Assembly: GCF_001884045.1 (NCBI RefSeq)
Contig: NZ_MACF01000055.1
Location: 52,222 to 116,221 of the forward strand
Direction of reading: 5' to 3'
Source of the DNA: Bacillus mobilis
GTDB taxonomy: Bacteria > Bacillota > Bacilli > Bacillales > Bacillaceae_G
Length of the DNA stretch: 64,000 bases
The position numbers and the translations under genes are program-made. Shown in pieces: positions 33,877 to 41,629 of this stretch; the first letter of the stretch is position 1; the number at the start of each line of letters is the position of its first letter. Below the pieces are notes generated by a model. That model was not told the DNA's origin and searched no databases. It was given only the letters and a program-made list of their open reading frames with translations.

Positions 33877-34560
33877 ATGATAGACATTCTATTGGTGGAT
33901 GATGAACCACGTATGTTAGATTTACTTTCATTATATTTAACCCCACGGGGATATCACTGTATAAAAGCAACTTCTGGTAAAGAAGCAATTTCTTTAGTGG
34001 AAGCAAAAGAATTTCGCTTACTATTGTTAGATATTATGATGCCTGAAATGAACGGATGGGAAACTTGCAACAAAATCCGTGAATTCAGTAGCGTACCAAT
34101 TATTATGTTAACTGCTCGTGATGATACACAAGATGTTATACAAGGATTAAAAAAAGGTGCTGATGACTATGTTACAAAACCATTTCATGAAGAAGAGTTA
34201 TTAGCCCGCATAGAAGCTGTTCTTCGTAGGACAAAGCGTCACCATAAAATTGAATATAAAGGATTAATTTGGGATGAAGCCAGACACACTGCGGCTATGA
34301 ATGGAAATGAACTTTTATTTACCCCAATTGAATTTTCACTACTTGGTTTATTTTTAAATAATTTAAATTACGTATTTACTCGTGAACAACTGATTGAACG
34401 TATTTGGGGGCATGCGTCAGAAACTGAGGATCGAACTGTAGATTCCCACATTCGAAACTTACGTGAAAAATTAAGAAAAGCATCATTTCCAATTAATGAG
34501 CACCTTAAGACTATATACGGAATTGGATATCGCTGGGCACATGAAGAGAAAGATATATGA
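33877..34560 (+). CDS. OmpR-family response regulator
   Basis: A 227-residue protein: receiver domain (residues 1-115) with acidic pair DDE, phospho-acceptor Asp in LLLDIMMPE, Thr in IIMLTARDD and Lys in VTKPFHEEE; then an OmpR/PhoB winged helix (residues about 130-225) with HIRNLREKLRK. TAAGGAGGATTTTT sets the start. It is followed by its sensor kinase and lies divergent from the multicopper oxidase, so copper is the likely signal; nothing in the sequence proves it. Confidence 0.95.
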   Translation: MIDILLVDDEPRMLDLLSLYLTPRGYHCIKATSGKEAISLVEAKEFRLLLLDIMMPEMNGWETCNKIREFSSVPIIMLTARDDTQDVIQGLKKGADDYVTKPFHEEELLARIEAVLRRTKRHHKIEYKGLIWDEARHTAAMNGNELLFTPIEFSLLGLFLNNLNYVFTREQLIERIWGHASETEDRTVDSHIRNLREKLRKASFPINEHLKTIYGIGYRWAHEEKDI

Positions 34561-34596
34561 TATGATCTTATCAAACAACAAGGATAGTGGATTTTT

Positions 34597-35964
34597 ATGA
34601 AGCGTATTTCAGTTAAATTTGGATTTTATTTTTTTATTTGCACCTTTCTAATTGAAAGCATATTATTTCTCTTATTGTATTACAGTTTAGTCGATACAAG
34701 AGTTCAAGAAGAAGTGAAATCGCTCCTTGCCAGAGGAAATAGTCACCGTGATGTTTTGGAGAAATACTTTGATAATCCAACGATATCCCATGTAGCTCTC
34801 ATGGAGTCTGAAGCTGAAACAAAAGTTGTAATCACTTCTAAAACTGGTAAAATACTTGCAAAATCAAGCGATGTAGATGCTTCCATGGAAAAACATCTAT
34901 ATACAAAAATGCCTGATGTTAATACAAACGGTAGTGTTGCAGAGGACCACTGGAAAACATCTAATTATATTTGTACCATTAGTCCCATTCAAATCGATAA
35001 TGAAATTAAAGGCTATGTATACATGTTTTTAGGTACTGACTCCATTAAACAAATGATTCAGCGCTTAACGTATCAATTTATATTTGTTGGAGCTATTACT
35101 TTCATCATTACGGTTATAACTATGTTCTTATTATCAAGATTTCTAACAAAGCCTCTAATTAGAATGAAAAAAGCAACAGAAACAATGAGTAAGGGTGACT
35201 TATCAGTGTCTTTAAATATTAATGGAAAAGATGAAGTGGGAGAATTAGCACACTCTATTCAAAAGCTAGCAGACGATTTAAATTATATGAAAAAAGAACG
35301 AGGTGAATTTCTAGCAAGTGTTGCACACGAACTTCGAACACCTTTAACATATATTAGAGGGTATGCTGATATTATTTTAAAAACAAAGATGTCTACACAA
35401 GATCAGAAGCATTATCTTTCTATTATTAAAGAAGAAGCTGATCATGTAACAGGCCTTGTTCAAGATTTATTTGAATTAGCTAAAATGGAAAAGCATAACT
35501 TTATTATCAATACAAAGCAAACTAATCTATATGATTTGTTAAAACATATAGTAGCAAAAATTCAACCAGCTTATACTGAAAAAAATATTCATATCATTTT
35601 CTCATGTCCAGAAGATCTTGTTCTTCTACTTGATGAACAGCGCTTTGAACAAGTTATACTCAATCTGTTAAACAATGCATATTCCCACTCTGAAGTAAAT
35701 TCTAAAATATTTGTTATGGTTACAGATAAAAAGGAAAGTATCCAAATTATAGTGAAAGATGAAGGAGAAGGTATCCCTGAAAAAGATCTTCCTCATATTT
35801 TCGAACGATTTTACAGAGTTGATAAATCTCGTACTCGCGCTACAGGTGGTAGTGGTCTAGGTCTAGCAATTGTAAAAGAAATTATTGAATTGCATAGAGG
35901 GAGTATTTCTGTAAAAAGTGAATTGGGTCACGGGACTATCTTTACTATTCTTCTTAAAAAGTAA
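34597..35964 (+). CDS. Sensor histidine kinase
   Basis: A 455-residue membrane kinase: helix 1 (about 8-28), an extracytoplasmic domain of about 135 residues, helix 2 (about 166-188), a HAMP linker, the dimerisation/phospho-acceptor motif VAHELRTPLTYIRGY, and an ATPase with DEGEGIPEKDLPHIF, ERFYR and GGSGLGLAIV. The external domain has few His/Met residues, so the ligand is not obvious. AAGGATAGTGG precedes the ATG, 36 bp after the response-regulator gene. Confidence 0.95.
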   Translation: MKRISVKFGFYFFICTFLIESILFLLLYYSLVDTRVQEEVKSLLARGNSHRDVLEKYFDNPTISHVALMESEAETKVVITSKTGKILAKSSDVDASMEKHLYTKMPDVNTNGSVAEDHWKTSNYICTISPIQIDNEIKGYVYMFLGTDSIKQMIQRLTYQFIFVGAITFIITVITMFLLSRFLTKPLIRMKKATETMSKGDLSVSLNINGKDEVGELAHSIQKLADDLNYMKKERGEFLASVAHELRTPLTYIRGYADIILKTKMSTQDQKHYLSIIKEEADHVTGLVQDLFELAKMEKHNFIINTKQTNLYDLLKHIVAKIQPAYTEKNIHIIFSCPEDLVLLLDEQRFEQVILNLLNNAYSHSEVNSKIFVMVTDKKESIQIIVKDEGEGIPEKDLPHIFERFYRVDKSRTRATGGSGLGLAIVKEIIELHRGSISVKSELGHGTIFTILLKK

Positions 35965-35978
35965 AGTATTTTCCTAAT

Positions 35979-36010
35979 GAAAGGCTCGTCAATAATTTGA
36001 CGGGTCTTTC
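35979..36010 (+). terminator. Hairpin after the two-component genes
   Basis: GAAAGGCTCGTCAA (35,979-35,992) and TTGACGGGTCTTTC (35,997-36,010) pair with wobble positions; the following ATTATAGG is a weak U-tract. Confidence 0.65.
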
Positions 36011-36059
36011 ATTATAGGGTTTAATAACAATTTATAATAAATAAACTGAGGTGAATTAT

Positions 36060-36200
36060 GTGCAATGGTTAAGCCTTTTCATCATTATTCTATTCCCTAT
36101 TTTAATATTTTCCATTATAAGATTAACAAATAAAAATGGTTGTTGTCATACAAACAAAAGAAAAATTAAGAAATGGTATACCAATAAAGAAGAATCTTAA
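36060..36200 (+). CDS. 46-residue one-helix membrane peptide with Cys-Cys
   Basis: GAGGTGAATTAT is followed by GTG opening a 46-residue protein: membrane helix QWLSLFIIILFPILIFSII, then KNGCCHTNKRKIKKW. The overlapping ATG one base earlier gives only four codons. The beginning (MQWLSL) matches the next gene (MQWLNL), so the two look like paralogues of a DUF2933-like family often found by copper genes. Cys-Cys-His after the helix could bind Cu(I). Confidence 0.6.
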   Translation: MQWLSLFIIILFPILIFSIIRLTNKNGCCHTNKRKIKKWYTNKEES

Positions 36201-36324
36201 TTCATTATTTTCCATACTTTTTCTGCATAAGTTCTTTAAACTTCTTTTTTATAATGTAACTACAGGAACTTCATCCTGTAATTAACACGGCATAAACACT
36301 ACTTATCAGATGGAGGTTGAAAAT

Positions 36325-36534
36325 ATGCAATGGTTAAACCTTCTCCTTATCTTACTATGCCCTCTCATGATGTTATTTTGTATGAAAGGTATGCGTAAAG
36401 GAAACCATCACTCAAAAGGAGGAAACCACAATAACCAAACAGATACGGATCAAAAATTATTAGCTGAAAACAAGCAACTTCGACATGAAATCCAGCAGCT
36501 AAAACACGCAACAAATCATAATGACATAGCATAA
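36325..36534 (+). CDS. DUF2933-like small membrane protein
   Basis: A 69-residue protein: one membrane helix (MQWLNLLLILLCPLMMLFCM), a Gly/His/Asn linker (GMRKGNHHSKGGNHNNQ) and a coiled-coil tail (LLAENKQLRHEIQQLKH). GGAGGTTGAAAAT places the start at 36,325, five codons after an in-frame ATG. The arrangement resembles DUF2933 proteins found with copper-resistance genes. Met/Cys in the helix and His outside suggest metal contact. It ends in a terminator. Confidence 0.75.
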   Translation: MQWLNLLLILLCPLMMLFCMKGMRKGNHHSKGGNHNNQTDTDQKLLAENKQLRHEIQQLKHATNHNDIA

Positions 36535-36571
36535 TTTAATTATTAATATCAAAGTCAATTCCCCCAGACAC

Positions 36572-36607
36572 AAAAACGTACATCCCAAAAAGAGATGTAC
36601 GTTTTTT
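36572..36607 (+). terminator. Terminator
   Basis: AAAAACGTACATC (36,572-36,584) pairs with GATGTACGTTTTTT (36,594-36,607), ending in a T run. Confidence 0.9.
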
Positions 36608-36701
36608 GGTGAAAAACTCTACTAATTTTTTAAAATCTATCTCTTTTTCATAGTCTGATATAAAGAGCTTGTACATATAATTTAGAGAGAGGAGGGGTAT
36701 A

Positions 36702-37826
36702 TTGGCACTTAACTATACCTATAAGAAAAAAATAAGTATTAAAAAAGGAATCTTAACGTTTATCTTTTGTATTCAACTATTATTTCTCCTATCTGCTATT
36801 AGTGTTTCTCTCTTATCTCATTTAAAAGCTTCCTTTTTACAAAACTGGTCACAAACTCAATCATTGACTAGTTTTTTATATGCACTTGAAACAGAGAACC
36901 ATTATTTCACACAAGAATTTAAGAAACAAACAAATTCATTGAACCTTTCCTCTACCATTTTTTCTTTAGTAACCAATATAAAATTAAACGATATACCAAC
37001 TCTCATAAAGAATGAACTTCCTGGATTCTCAACATATTATTCAGAAATTGCTGTAGCTGGAGAAGGAACTAATGAAAGTAATATTCCTAAAGAACCAAAT
37101 GTTTCATTAGAAGAACTTACAAAACAAAGAAACGCTAATTTAGATGCTACACAAAAAAAACAATCCGAAAATTCAACAAATAATATTCAGCAAAAATCCA
37201 TTTTCATTTACCATTCTCATAGTCGAGAATCCTTTCTTCCCTTACTCCCTGGTACTACTGATCCTAATGCAGCATCTAGCGATAAAGTGAATGTGTCCTT
37301 GTTGGGAGACAGGTTAAAAATCAAACTTGAAGAAAAAGGAATTGGTGCTATAAATAATAAGAAAGACATAGTAGATATGTTATTAAAACGAGGATTAAGT
37401 TATCCTAGTTCATATAACGTTTCCAGAGAAGTTGTCCAAGAAACTCTTGCACAAAATAGGGATATCCAGTACCTCGTTGATATTCATCGAGATTCTTCTC
37501 GAAAACCGTTAACGACAAAAATGATAAACGGGAAATCGTATGGTCGACTCTATTTTGTTGTTGGTAAAGAAAATAAACATTTTCAGCAGAGTTTACAATT
37601 TGCTAAAGCCATCAATTCTTATCTAGACAAAAATTATTATGGTATTAGTCGAGGTATATTCGTAAAAGATCGAAGAGAAGGAAATGGTGTCTATAATCAA
37701 GACTTATCTCCACATGCTATGCTAGTAGAGATTGGCGGTGTAGATAATAATTTGGATGAACTAAATCGGACTGTAGATATATTAGCTGAAGCCATTAACG
37801 ATTACTATCAAAAAGCAAAAAAGTAA
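36702..37826 (+). CDS. SpoIIP-type stage II sporulation protein
   Basis: A 374-residue protein: N-terminal membrane anchor (about 17-40), a variable region, then the SpoIIP amidase/endopeptidase domain (about 165-370) with metal-site motifs IFIYHSHSRESF, LVDIHRDSS and a late catalytic Glu in MLVEIGGVDNN. SpoIIP cuts stem peptides and peptidoglycan with SpoIID and SpoIIM during engulfment. GAGAGGAGGGGTATA precedes the TTG start. Chromosomal spoIIP is a normal gene of spore-formers; a copy as the last gene before a transposon end is accessory and may alter sporulation or wall turnover. Confidence 0.92.
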   Translation: MALNYTYKKKISIKKGILTFIFCIQLLFLLSAISVSLLSHLKASFLQNWSQTQSLTSFLYALETENHYFTQEFKKQTNSLNLSSTIFSLVTNIKLNDIPTLIKNELPGFSTYYSEIAVAGEGTNESNIPKEPNVSLEELTKQRNANLDATQKKQSENSTNNIQQKSIFIYHSHSRESFLPLLPGTTDPNAASSDKVNVSLLGDRLKIKLEEKGIGAINNKKDIVDMLLKRGLSYPSSYNVSREVVQETLAQNRDIQYLVDIHRDSSRKPLTTKMINGKSYGRLYFVVGKENKHFQQSLQFAKAINSYLDKNYYGISRGIFVKDRREGNGVYNQDLSPHAMLVEIGGVDNNLDELNRTVDILAEAINDYYQKAKK

Positions 37827-37940
37827 ATAAGTAATAAGAAATTACAAGTGAATTGTAGAAGGTACTCATGGCACACAAATCATAATCGATAACGCGGTTG
37901 TTAGCTACTTTCATTTTATTGTATTATTACTGACTAAGTA

Positions 37941-38087
37941 GTTTAGAGTTTCTTGTCCTTTGTTCAAAAAGTTTAGACTTTCATGTCCCAGCACTGAGAC
38001 ATGAAAGTACCTACAAATTTTATGATAATGGCTGTTTATCAACGATTGCTCATGATATTTTAGTTTAGAGTTTTATGTCTTTTTACA
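37941..38087 (+). mobile_element. Second Tn7-like transposon end (right-end type)
   Basis: Four sites with cores CTTGTCC (37,952-37,958), CATGTCC (37,982-37,988), inverted GACATGAAAGTACCTACAAA (37,998-38,017), and the terminal site starting GTTTAGAG at 38,063 and ending CTTTTTACA at 38,087. Core spacings of 30 and 16 bp and the distance to the terminus match 7632-7779 almost exactly, in the same orientation. The element therefore lies to the left, with host DNA starting at 38,088. No tns genes lie directly inside this end. Confidence 0.85.
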
Positions 38088-38113
38088 ATAATCAAATTTC
38101 CCACTATGAAAGG

Positions 38114-39199
38114 ATGTTTTTTACTGTGAGATCTAATTTTGTAGATATTGTAGGGTATCAGTTTGAAAAAGTTCATACAGGTGCTATAAAATGGTTGTTA
38201 GACTCAAGCAATGAATTGATTGATCACAACGAAAAATCAAATGTGCTTCGCAATTTATATAAAATGTGTGGCATCCTCCCCCCTTTCAAAAGTTCGGATA
38301 TTGATTTTATAGAGTGTAAACCCGAATTTTCTATCGGAAGTGGAAAAAGAGTGGATCTTGTTATTGAAATAACACTAAATAATGGTGACCTAAAATATAT
38401 AGTAATCGAAATGAAAGTTGACACTATAGCCAAAAAAGACCAACTTACTGCAACCTACGATGGTTTTCACAGCAGCGAAGATGCTATATTTATTCTTTTC
38501 CTGTTTGGATCTTCTCAAATTTGTCAGATTCCAAAACATAAGCACTTTAATACTTTTTGCTTAAATGATATCATGTCTGCCTTTAATAACATTGATAGTG
38601 AGCACTATATATACAGGGATTGGATGGACTCTTTGCAAGTCGAGTTAAAAAAAGGTAAAACCATTAAGAACTTACTTCCTACTTTAACTAATATTAAAGA
38701 TAAAGATTCTTGGCGCAAGAACGGGTATCGTACGCATTTCACTGCTTTTTATTACCTTTACAAACATCTAAAATCCAATTCAAAAAACGAAATAGCCTGG
38801 AATATTTACAGTGGTAATAATAATCCAATTATGAATTGGGAACCAGGATGGTTAGATAAAACCATTTCTAATAAAAAAATAACATTCTATTGGGAATTTA
38901 ATTATCAAGATCTTATTTTAAAAGTTAAATTACCAACGGAAGGGTATCTTTCAAGTCAAGAATTACATCAATTAAAATCAAATATTATTTCAATAGTATC
39001 TAAAAATCCCCAAATTAAGGGAAATATTGCTCGTAGGCAATCAATACCTAGAGTATATAACTCCCTATATAAATGGAAGTTTGACTTTTTAACGGAGAGT
39101 TTTGAAGAGATAATGATGAAAGCAGAATTAATTATTCAAAAAATTCATCCCGAATTAAAAAAATCTAATTGGGAATTTCCCAAAAGTAAATCAGTATAA
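38114..39199 (+). CDS. PD-(D/E)XK nuclease-superfamily protein
   Basis: About 361 residues. The nuclease core is visible as RVDLVIEI (Asp) and YIVIEMKVD (Glu-x-Lys) at about residues 85-115, typical of PD-(D/E)XK folds; the rest has no motif I can name, with a C-terminal Lys/Trp-rich part. The start is uncertain: ATG at 38,114 directly follows GAAAGG, GTG at 38,126 is better spaced, and an ATG at 38,075 lies inside the transposon terminus and has no ribosome binding site. The gene begins about 26 bp outside the transposon end, so the insertion may have removed its promoter. Possible roles are defence or repair. Confidence 0.75.
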   Translation: MFFTVRSNFVDIVGYQFEKVHTGAIKWLLDSSNELIDHNEKSNVLRNLYKMCGILPPFKSSDIDFIECKPEFSIGSGKRVDLVIEITLNNGDLKYIVIEMKVDTIAKKDQLTATYDGFHSSEDAIFILFLFGSSQICQIPKHKHFNTFCLNDIMSAFNNIDSEHYIYRDWMDSLQVELKKGKTIKNLLPTLTNIKDKDSWRKNGYRTHFTAFYYLYKHLKSNSKNEIAWNIYSGNNNPIMNWEPGWLDKTISNKKITFYWEFNYQDLILKVKLPTEGYLSSQELHQLKSNIISIVSKNPQIKGNIARRQSIPRVYNSLYKWKFDFLTESFEEIMMKAELIIQKIHPELKKSNWEFPKSKSV

Positions 39200-39226
39200 T
39201 ACTCCAAAGTATTAGAGGTGTATAAA

Positions 39227-40312
39227 ATGAGTAACAAAGAAAAAGAACGCTTTAAATCACTTGTCGAAAAGCACAAAAAAAATATGCCCTGGTATGTAGT
39301 AGAATATATAGAAATGAAAGCAATGCTCTCCCCTGCTACTTTATATGGATATATAACAGAATTTGAAAAGTTTTTTAAATGGATGATTGAGAAACGAATA
39401 GCGGTCATAAATGGAAATGTCGCAACTGAAATACATGAAATTCCAATTGAATTGTTAGAAAGCCTACCTTTAAATGAAGTGAATCGATTTCATATGTACC
39501 TTAAGAGTGAAGGTATTGAAATCAAAGCAATTAACAGGACCTTTTCGGCTTTAAAATCTCTTTTTAAATACCTTTCACAAAAAACTGAAGATGAATATGG
39601 GAATAGCTATCTTTCACGAAATGTAATGGATAAAATAGAATTACATAAAGAAAAAATAGATGCTGCAGCAAGAGCAGATGATGTAGCGAATATGATATTT
39701 AATAATAATGATGATGCTGCATTCCTGCGCTTTCTAGCAAACGATTATGAATTTATTCTGAAAGAAACTTCTACTCGTAAATACAATTACTTTTTACGTG
39801 ACAAAGAACGTGATATTGCCTTAATTAGCCTTATTTTAGGTACAGGGCTACGTGTATCAGAATTAGCAAGTCTTAGCCTATCTAGCGTTAATTTCCGCCA
39901 AAAAACTATCAAAGTGATTCGTAAAGGGAATAAAAAATCATCCATACTTGCTACTCAATCCAGTCTAGATGATGTACAAGAGTATTTGAAAGTACGCCAA
40001 GAAAGGTATGGTTGTCCTCCAGAAGAAGAAATTATGTTTGTAACAAGGTACCAAGGAAAATACACCCAGCTTTCTGTCCGTGCCATACAAAATTTAGTAG
40101 ATAAATATACAAGTGCATTTGATGAAAAACGCAGTCCTCATAAACTACGACATACCTATGCTACAAATCATTATAAAGAAAATAAGGATCTAGTATTATT
40201 ACGCGATCAACTTGGCCATACCTCTGTTGAAGTTACTAGTATTTATACTAATATTAATAACGAGAAGAAACGCGAAGCCATTGATCGATTAGAAAAAAGA
40301 CAATTTGAATAA
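39227..40312 (+). CDS. XerS-like tyrosine recombinase
   Basis: A 361-residue recombinase. An N-terminal SAM-like core-binding domain (to about residue 165) precedes the catalytic domain with GTGLRVSELASL (Arg), KVIRKGNKKS (Lys), HKLRHTYAT (His-x-x-Arg), LGHTSVEVTSIYTNI (His and Tyr). This is the size and motif spacing of XerS, used for dimer resolution in some Bacillota, and of plasmid resolvases. GAGGTGTATAAA precedes ATG at 39,227. On a large plasmid it probably resolves dimers. A partner site is not obvious. It follows the nuclease-like gene by 27 bp. Confidence 0.9.
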   Translation: MSNKEKERFKSLVEKHKKNMPWYVVEYIEMKAMLSPATLYGYITEFEKFFKWMIEKRIAVINGNVATEIHEIPIELLESLPLNEVNRFHMYLKSEGIEIKAINRTFSALKSLFKYLSQKTEDEYGNSYLSRNVMDKIELHKEKIDAAARADDVANMIFNNNDDAAFLRFLANDYEFILKETSTRKYNYFLRDKERDIALISLILGTGLRVSELASLSLSSVNFRQKTIKVIRKGNKKSSILATQSSLDDVQEYLKVRQERYGCPPEEEIMFVTRYQGKYTQLSVRAIQNLVDKYTSAFDEKRSPHKLRHTYATNHYKENKDLVLLRDQLGHTSVEVTSIYTNINNEKKREAIDRLEKRQFE

Positions 40313-40348
40313 AAACAGGATACTTCCTTAAAGAAGTATCCTGTTTTT
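40312..40348 (+). terminator. Terminator after the recombinase gene
   Basis: AAAAACAGGATACTTC (40,311-40,326) pairs with GAAGTATCCTGTTTTT (40,333-40,348). Confidence 0.9.
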
Positions 40349-40383
40349 ATACTGTTGAATTTATTACTCAGTGATAAAAAAAC

Positions 40384-40710
40384 TTACCAGCCTGAAACAC
40401 CAGTTAATACAGCTTGATTGGCTGAATTACATTTATTATACACTTCCCAATAAGCATCTACGATCCAACCTTTTTTATACTCTCTATCAGCTGAGAACGC
40501 TGCATATAGTGCTGTGCCTAAATTCACTAATTCGAATTGAGATGCTGACTCAATATTCTTGACTCGTTCTTGTAAATTAGCTGAAAAGGCTTCAATATCC
40601 TTTTGTGATGTTAACTGTTGAATTTGTTGGTATAAGTAATTTGAAAGCCCCTTAGCGGGTATATTATTTGATAATGCACTTAAAATCTTTTCAAGTAAAC
40701 TCTTTTTCAT
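40384..40710 (-). CDS. Hypothetical 108-residue protein
   Basis: A soluble, mainly helical protein (KSLLEKILSALSNNIPAKG at the start, SANQAVLTGVSGW at the end) with no signal peptide, membrane segment or recognisable motif. A moderate ribosome binding site (GGGGTTGAACAAGA) precedes the ATG, and the coding look is good. It is monocistronic and has a 16-bp inverted repeat about 50 bp upstream, suggesting dedicated control. Function unknown. Confidence 0.7.
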   Translation of the reverse strand: MKKSLLEKILSALSNNIPAKGLSNYLYQQIQQLTSQKDIEAFSANLQERVKNIESASQFELVNLGTALYAAFSADREYKKGWIVDAYWEVYNKCNSANQAVLTGVSGW

Positions 40711-40760
40711 TCTTGTTCAACCCCATTTCAATTTATGTAAACTAAACGTATTAGGTTTTT

Positions 40761-40796
40761 ATATAATACATTATATCATTATATTATGTATTATAT
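40761..40796 (-). promoter_or_regulatory. 16-bp inverted repeat upstream of the 108-residue gene
   Basis: ATATAATACATTATAT (40,761-40,776) and ATATTATGTATTATAT (40,781-40,796) pair at 15 of 16 positions with a 4-bp spacer. It contains TATAAT-like promoter sequences, so it is a likely operator overlapping the promoter. Confidence 0.55.
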
Positions 40797-40886
40797 ATGT
40801 AATCACGAAAAATCACCGTTCAATTTTTCTATCCCCCCTTAACTAAATAAAGGTGAAATTTTCATATTCACTTGGAGCAGTTGCCC

Positions 40887-41282
40887 TTAATCCCAACCAC
40901 TTTTTCTCTTTTCTTGTTCTATTGTTATGCGTTCTTTATATTCATAAGCCTTTATTTCATTACCTACATCAATTTGGTTAAAAACATCACTTTTCACGTC
41001 TATAATTCGCATCTTTTCATTCGTATATAATGTAATAAGATGTTTGTCTGGAGAACCTGTATCACCCATAAGAGGATTTCCAGGATCGCCTTCAATAAAT
41101 TTTTTATCGATAACCTTCGCCTGTACTAACCTTCCTTTTTTTACTGTCTCTTCTTCAATTTCATATTCTGTCATAGCTGACTGTATTGCCGGAAAAATAA
41201 ACCACACAATTATAATCGTAATAATAGTTATAAAAAAACACACTATAACATTTGCATTGGTTTTTTCATTAGATTTATGCAT
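40887..41282 (-). CDS. Small membrane-anchored protein with beta-rich outer domain
   Basis: A 131-residue protein: one N-terminal helix (VIVCFFITIITIIIVWFIF) and an outer domain with KGRLVQAKVIDKKF, a loop with DPGNPLMGDTG, then ITLYTNEKMRIIDVKSDVF and QIDVGNEIKAYEYKERI. The order and spacing resemble the 139-residue protein at 48,803, suggesting two members of one plasmid family. GGGAAGGGATAAA precedes the ATG. No function can be named. Confidence 0.72.
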   Translation of the reverse strand: MHKSNEKTNANVIVCFFITIITIIIVWFIFPAIQSAMTEYEIEEETVKKGRLVQAKVIDKKFIEGDPGNPLMGDTGSPDKHLITLYTNEKMRIIDVKSDVFNQIDVGNEIKAYEYKERITIEQEKRKSGWD

Positions 41283-41462
41283 TATATTTATCCCTTCCCA
41301 GTTATGAAAATCACTTCTCTCTTACTTCTACAATTCTTTCTTTACTGAGTTGAATTCCTTCTTCTTCACTTATAGCTTATTAATATTCATCTCGGCACTC
41401 CCCCTTTCAGAGTATTAATTTTAGAATAATATATATATAAATTATATATTTTATATATACGA

Positions 41463-41502
41463 AAAACAACAATAAACTTAATGAAGTTTATTGTTGTTTT
41501 TT
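41463..41502. terminator. Long perfect hairpin terminator
   Basis: AAAACAACAATAAACTT (41,463-41,479) pairs with AAGTTTATTGTTGTTTT (41,484-41,500) over a 4-nt loop, with T residues following on the plus strand. It insulates rap from the left. The rest of 41,283-41,540 is AT-rich with no gene. Confidence 0.85.
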
Positions 41503-41629
41503 GAGCGATGAGTGAATTAACTTTTTTTTCAGAATTTTATTGATAAATAAATTAAAATTACATAATATATCCTGCTTTTCTGCTATGATGGTAATAAATA
41601 GGATACTCTATAGGATGGGGGAATATATA

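Noticed and set aside
38075-38113. ATG at 38,075 as the start of the nuclease-like gene
   Set aside because: It lies inside the transposon terminus and has no ribosome binding site.
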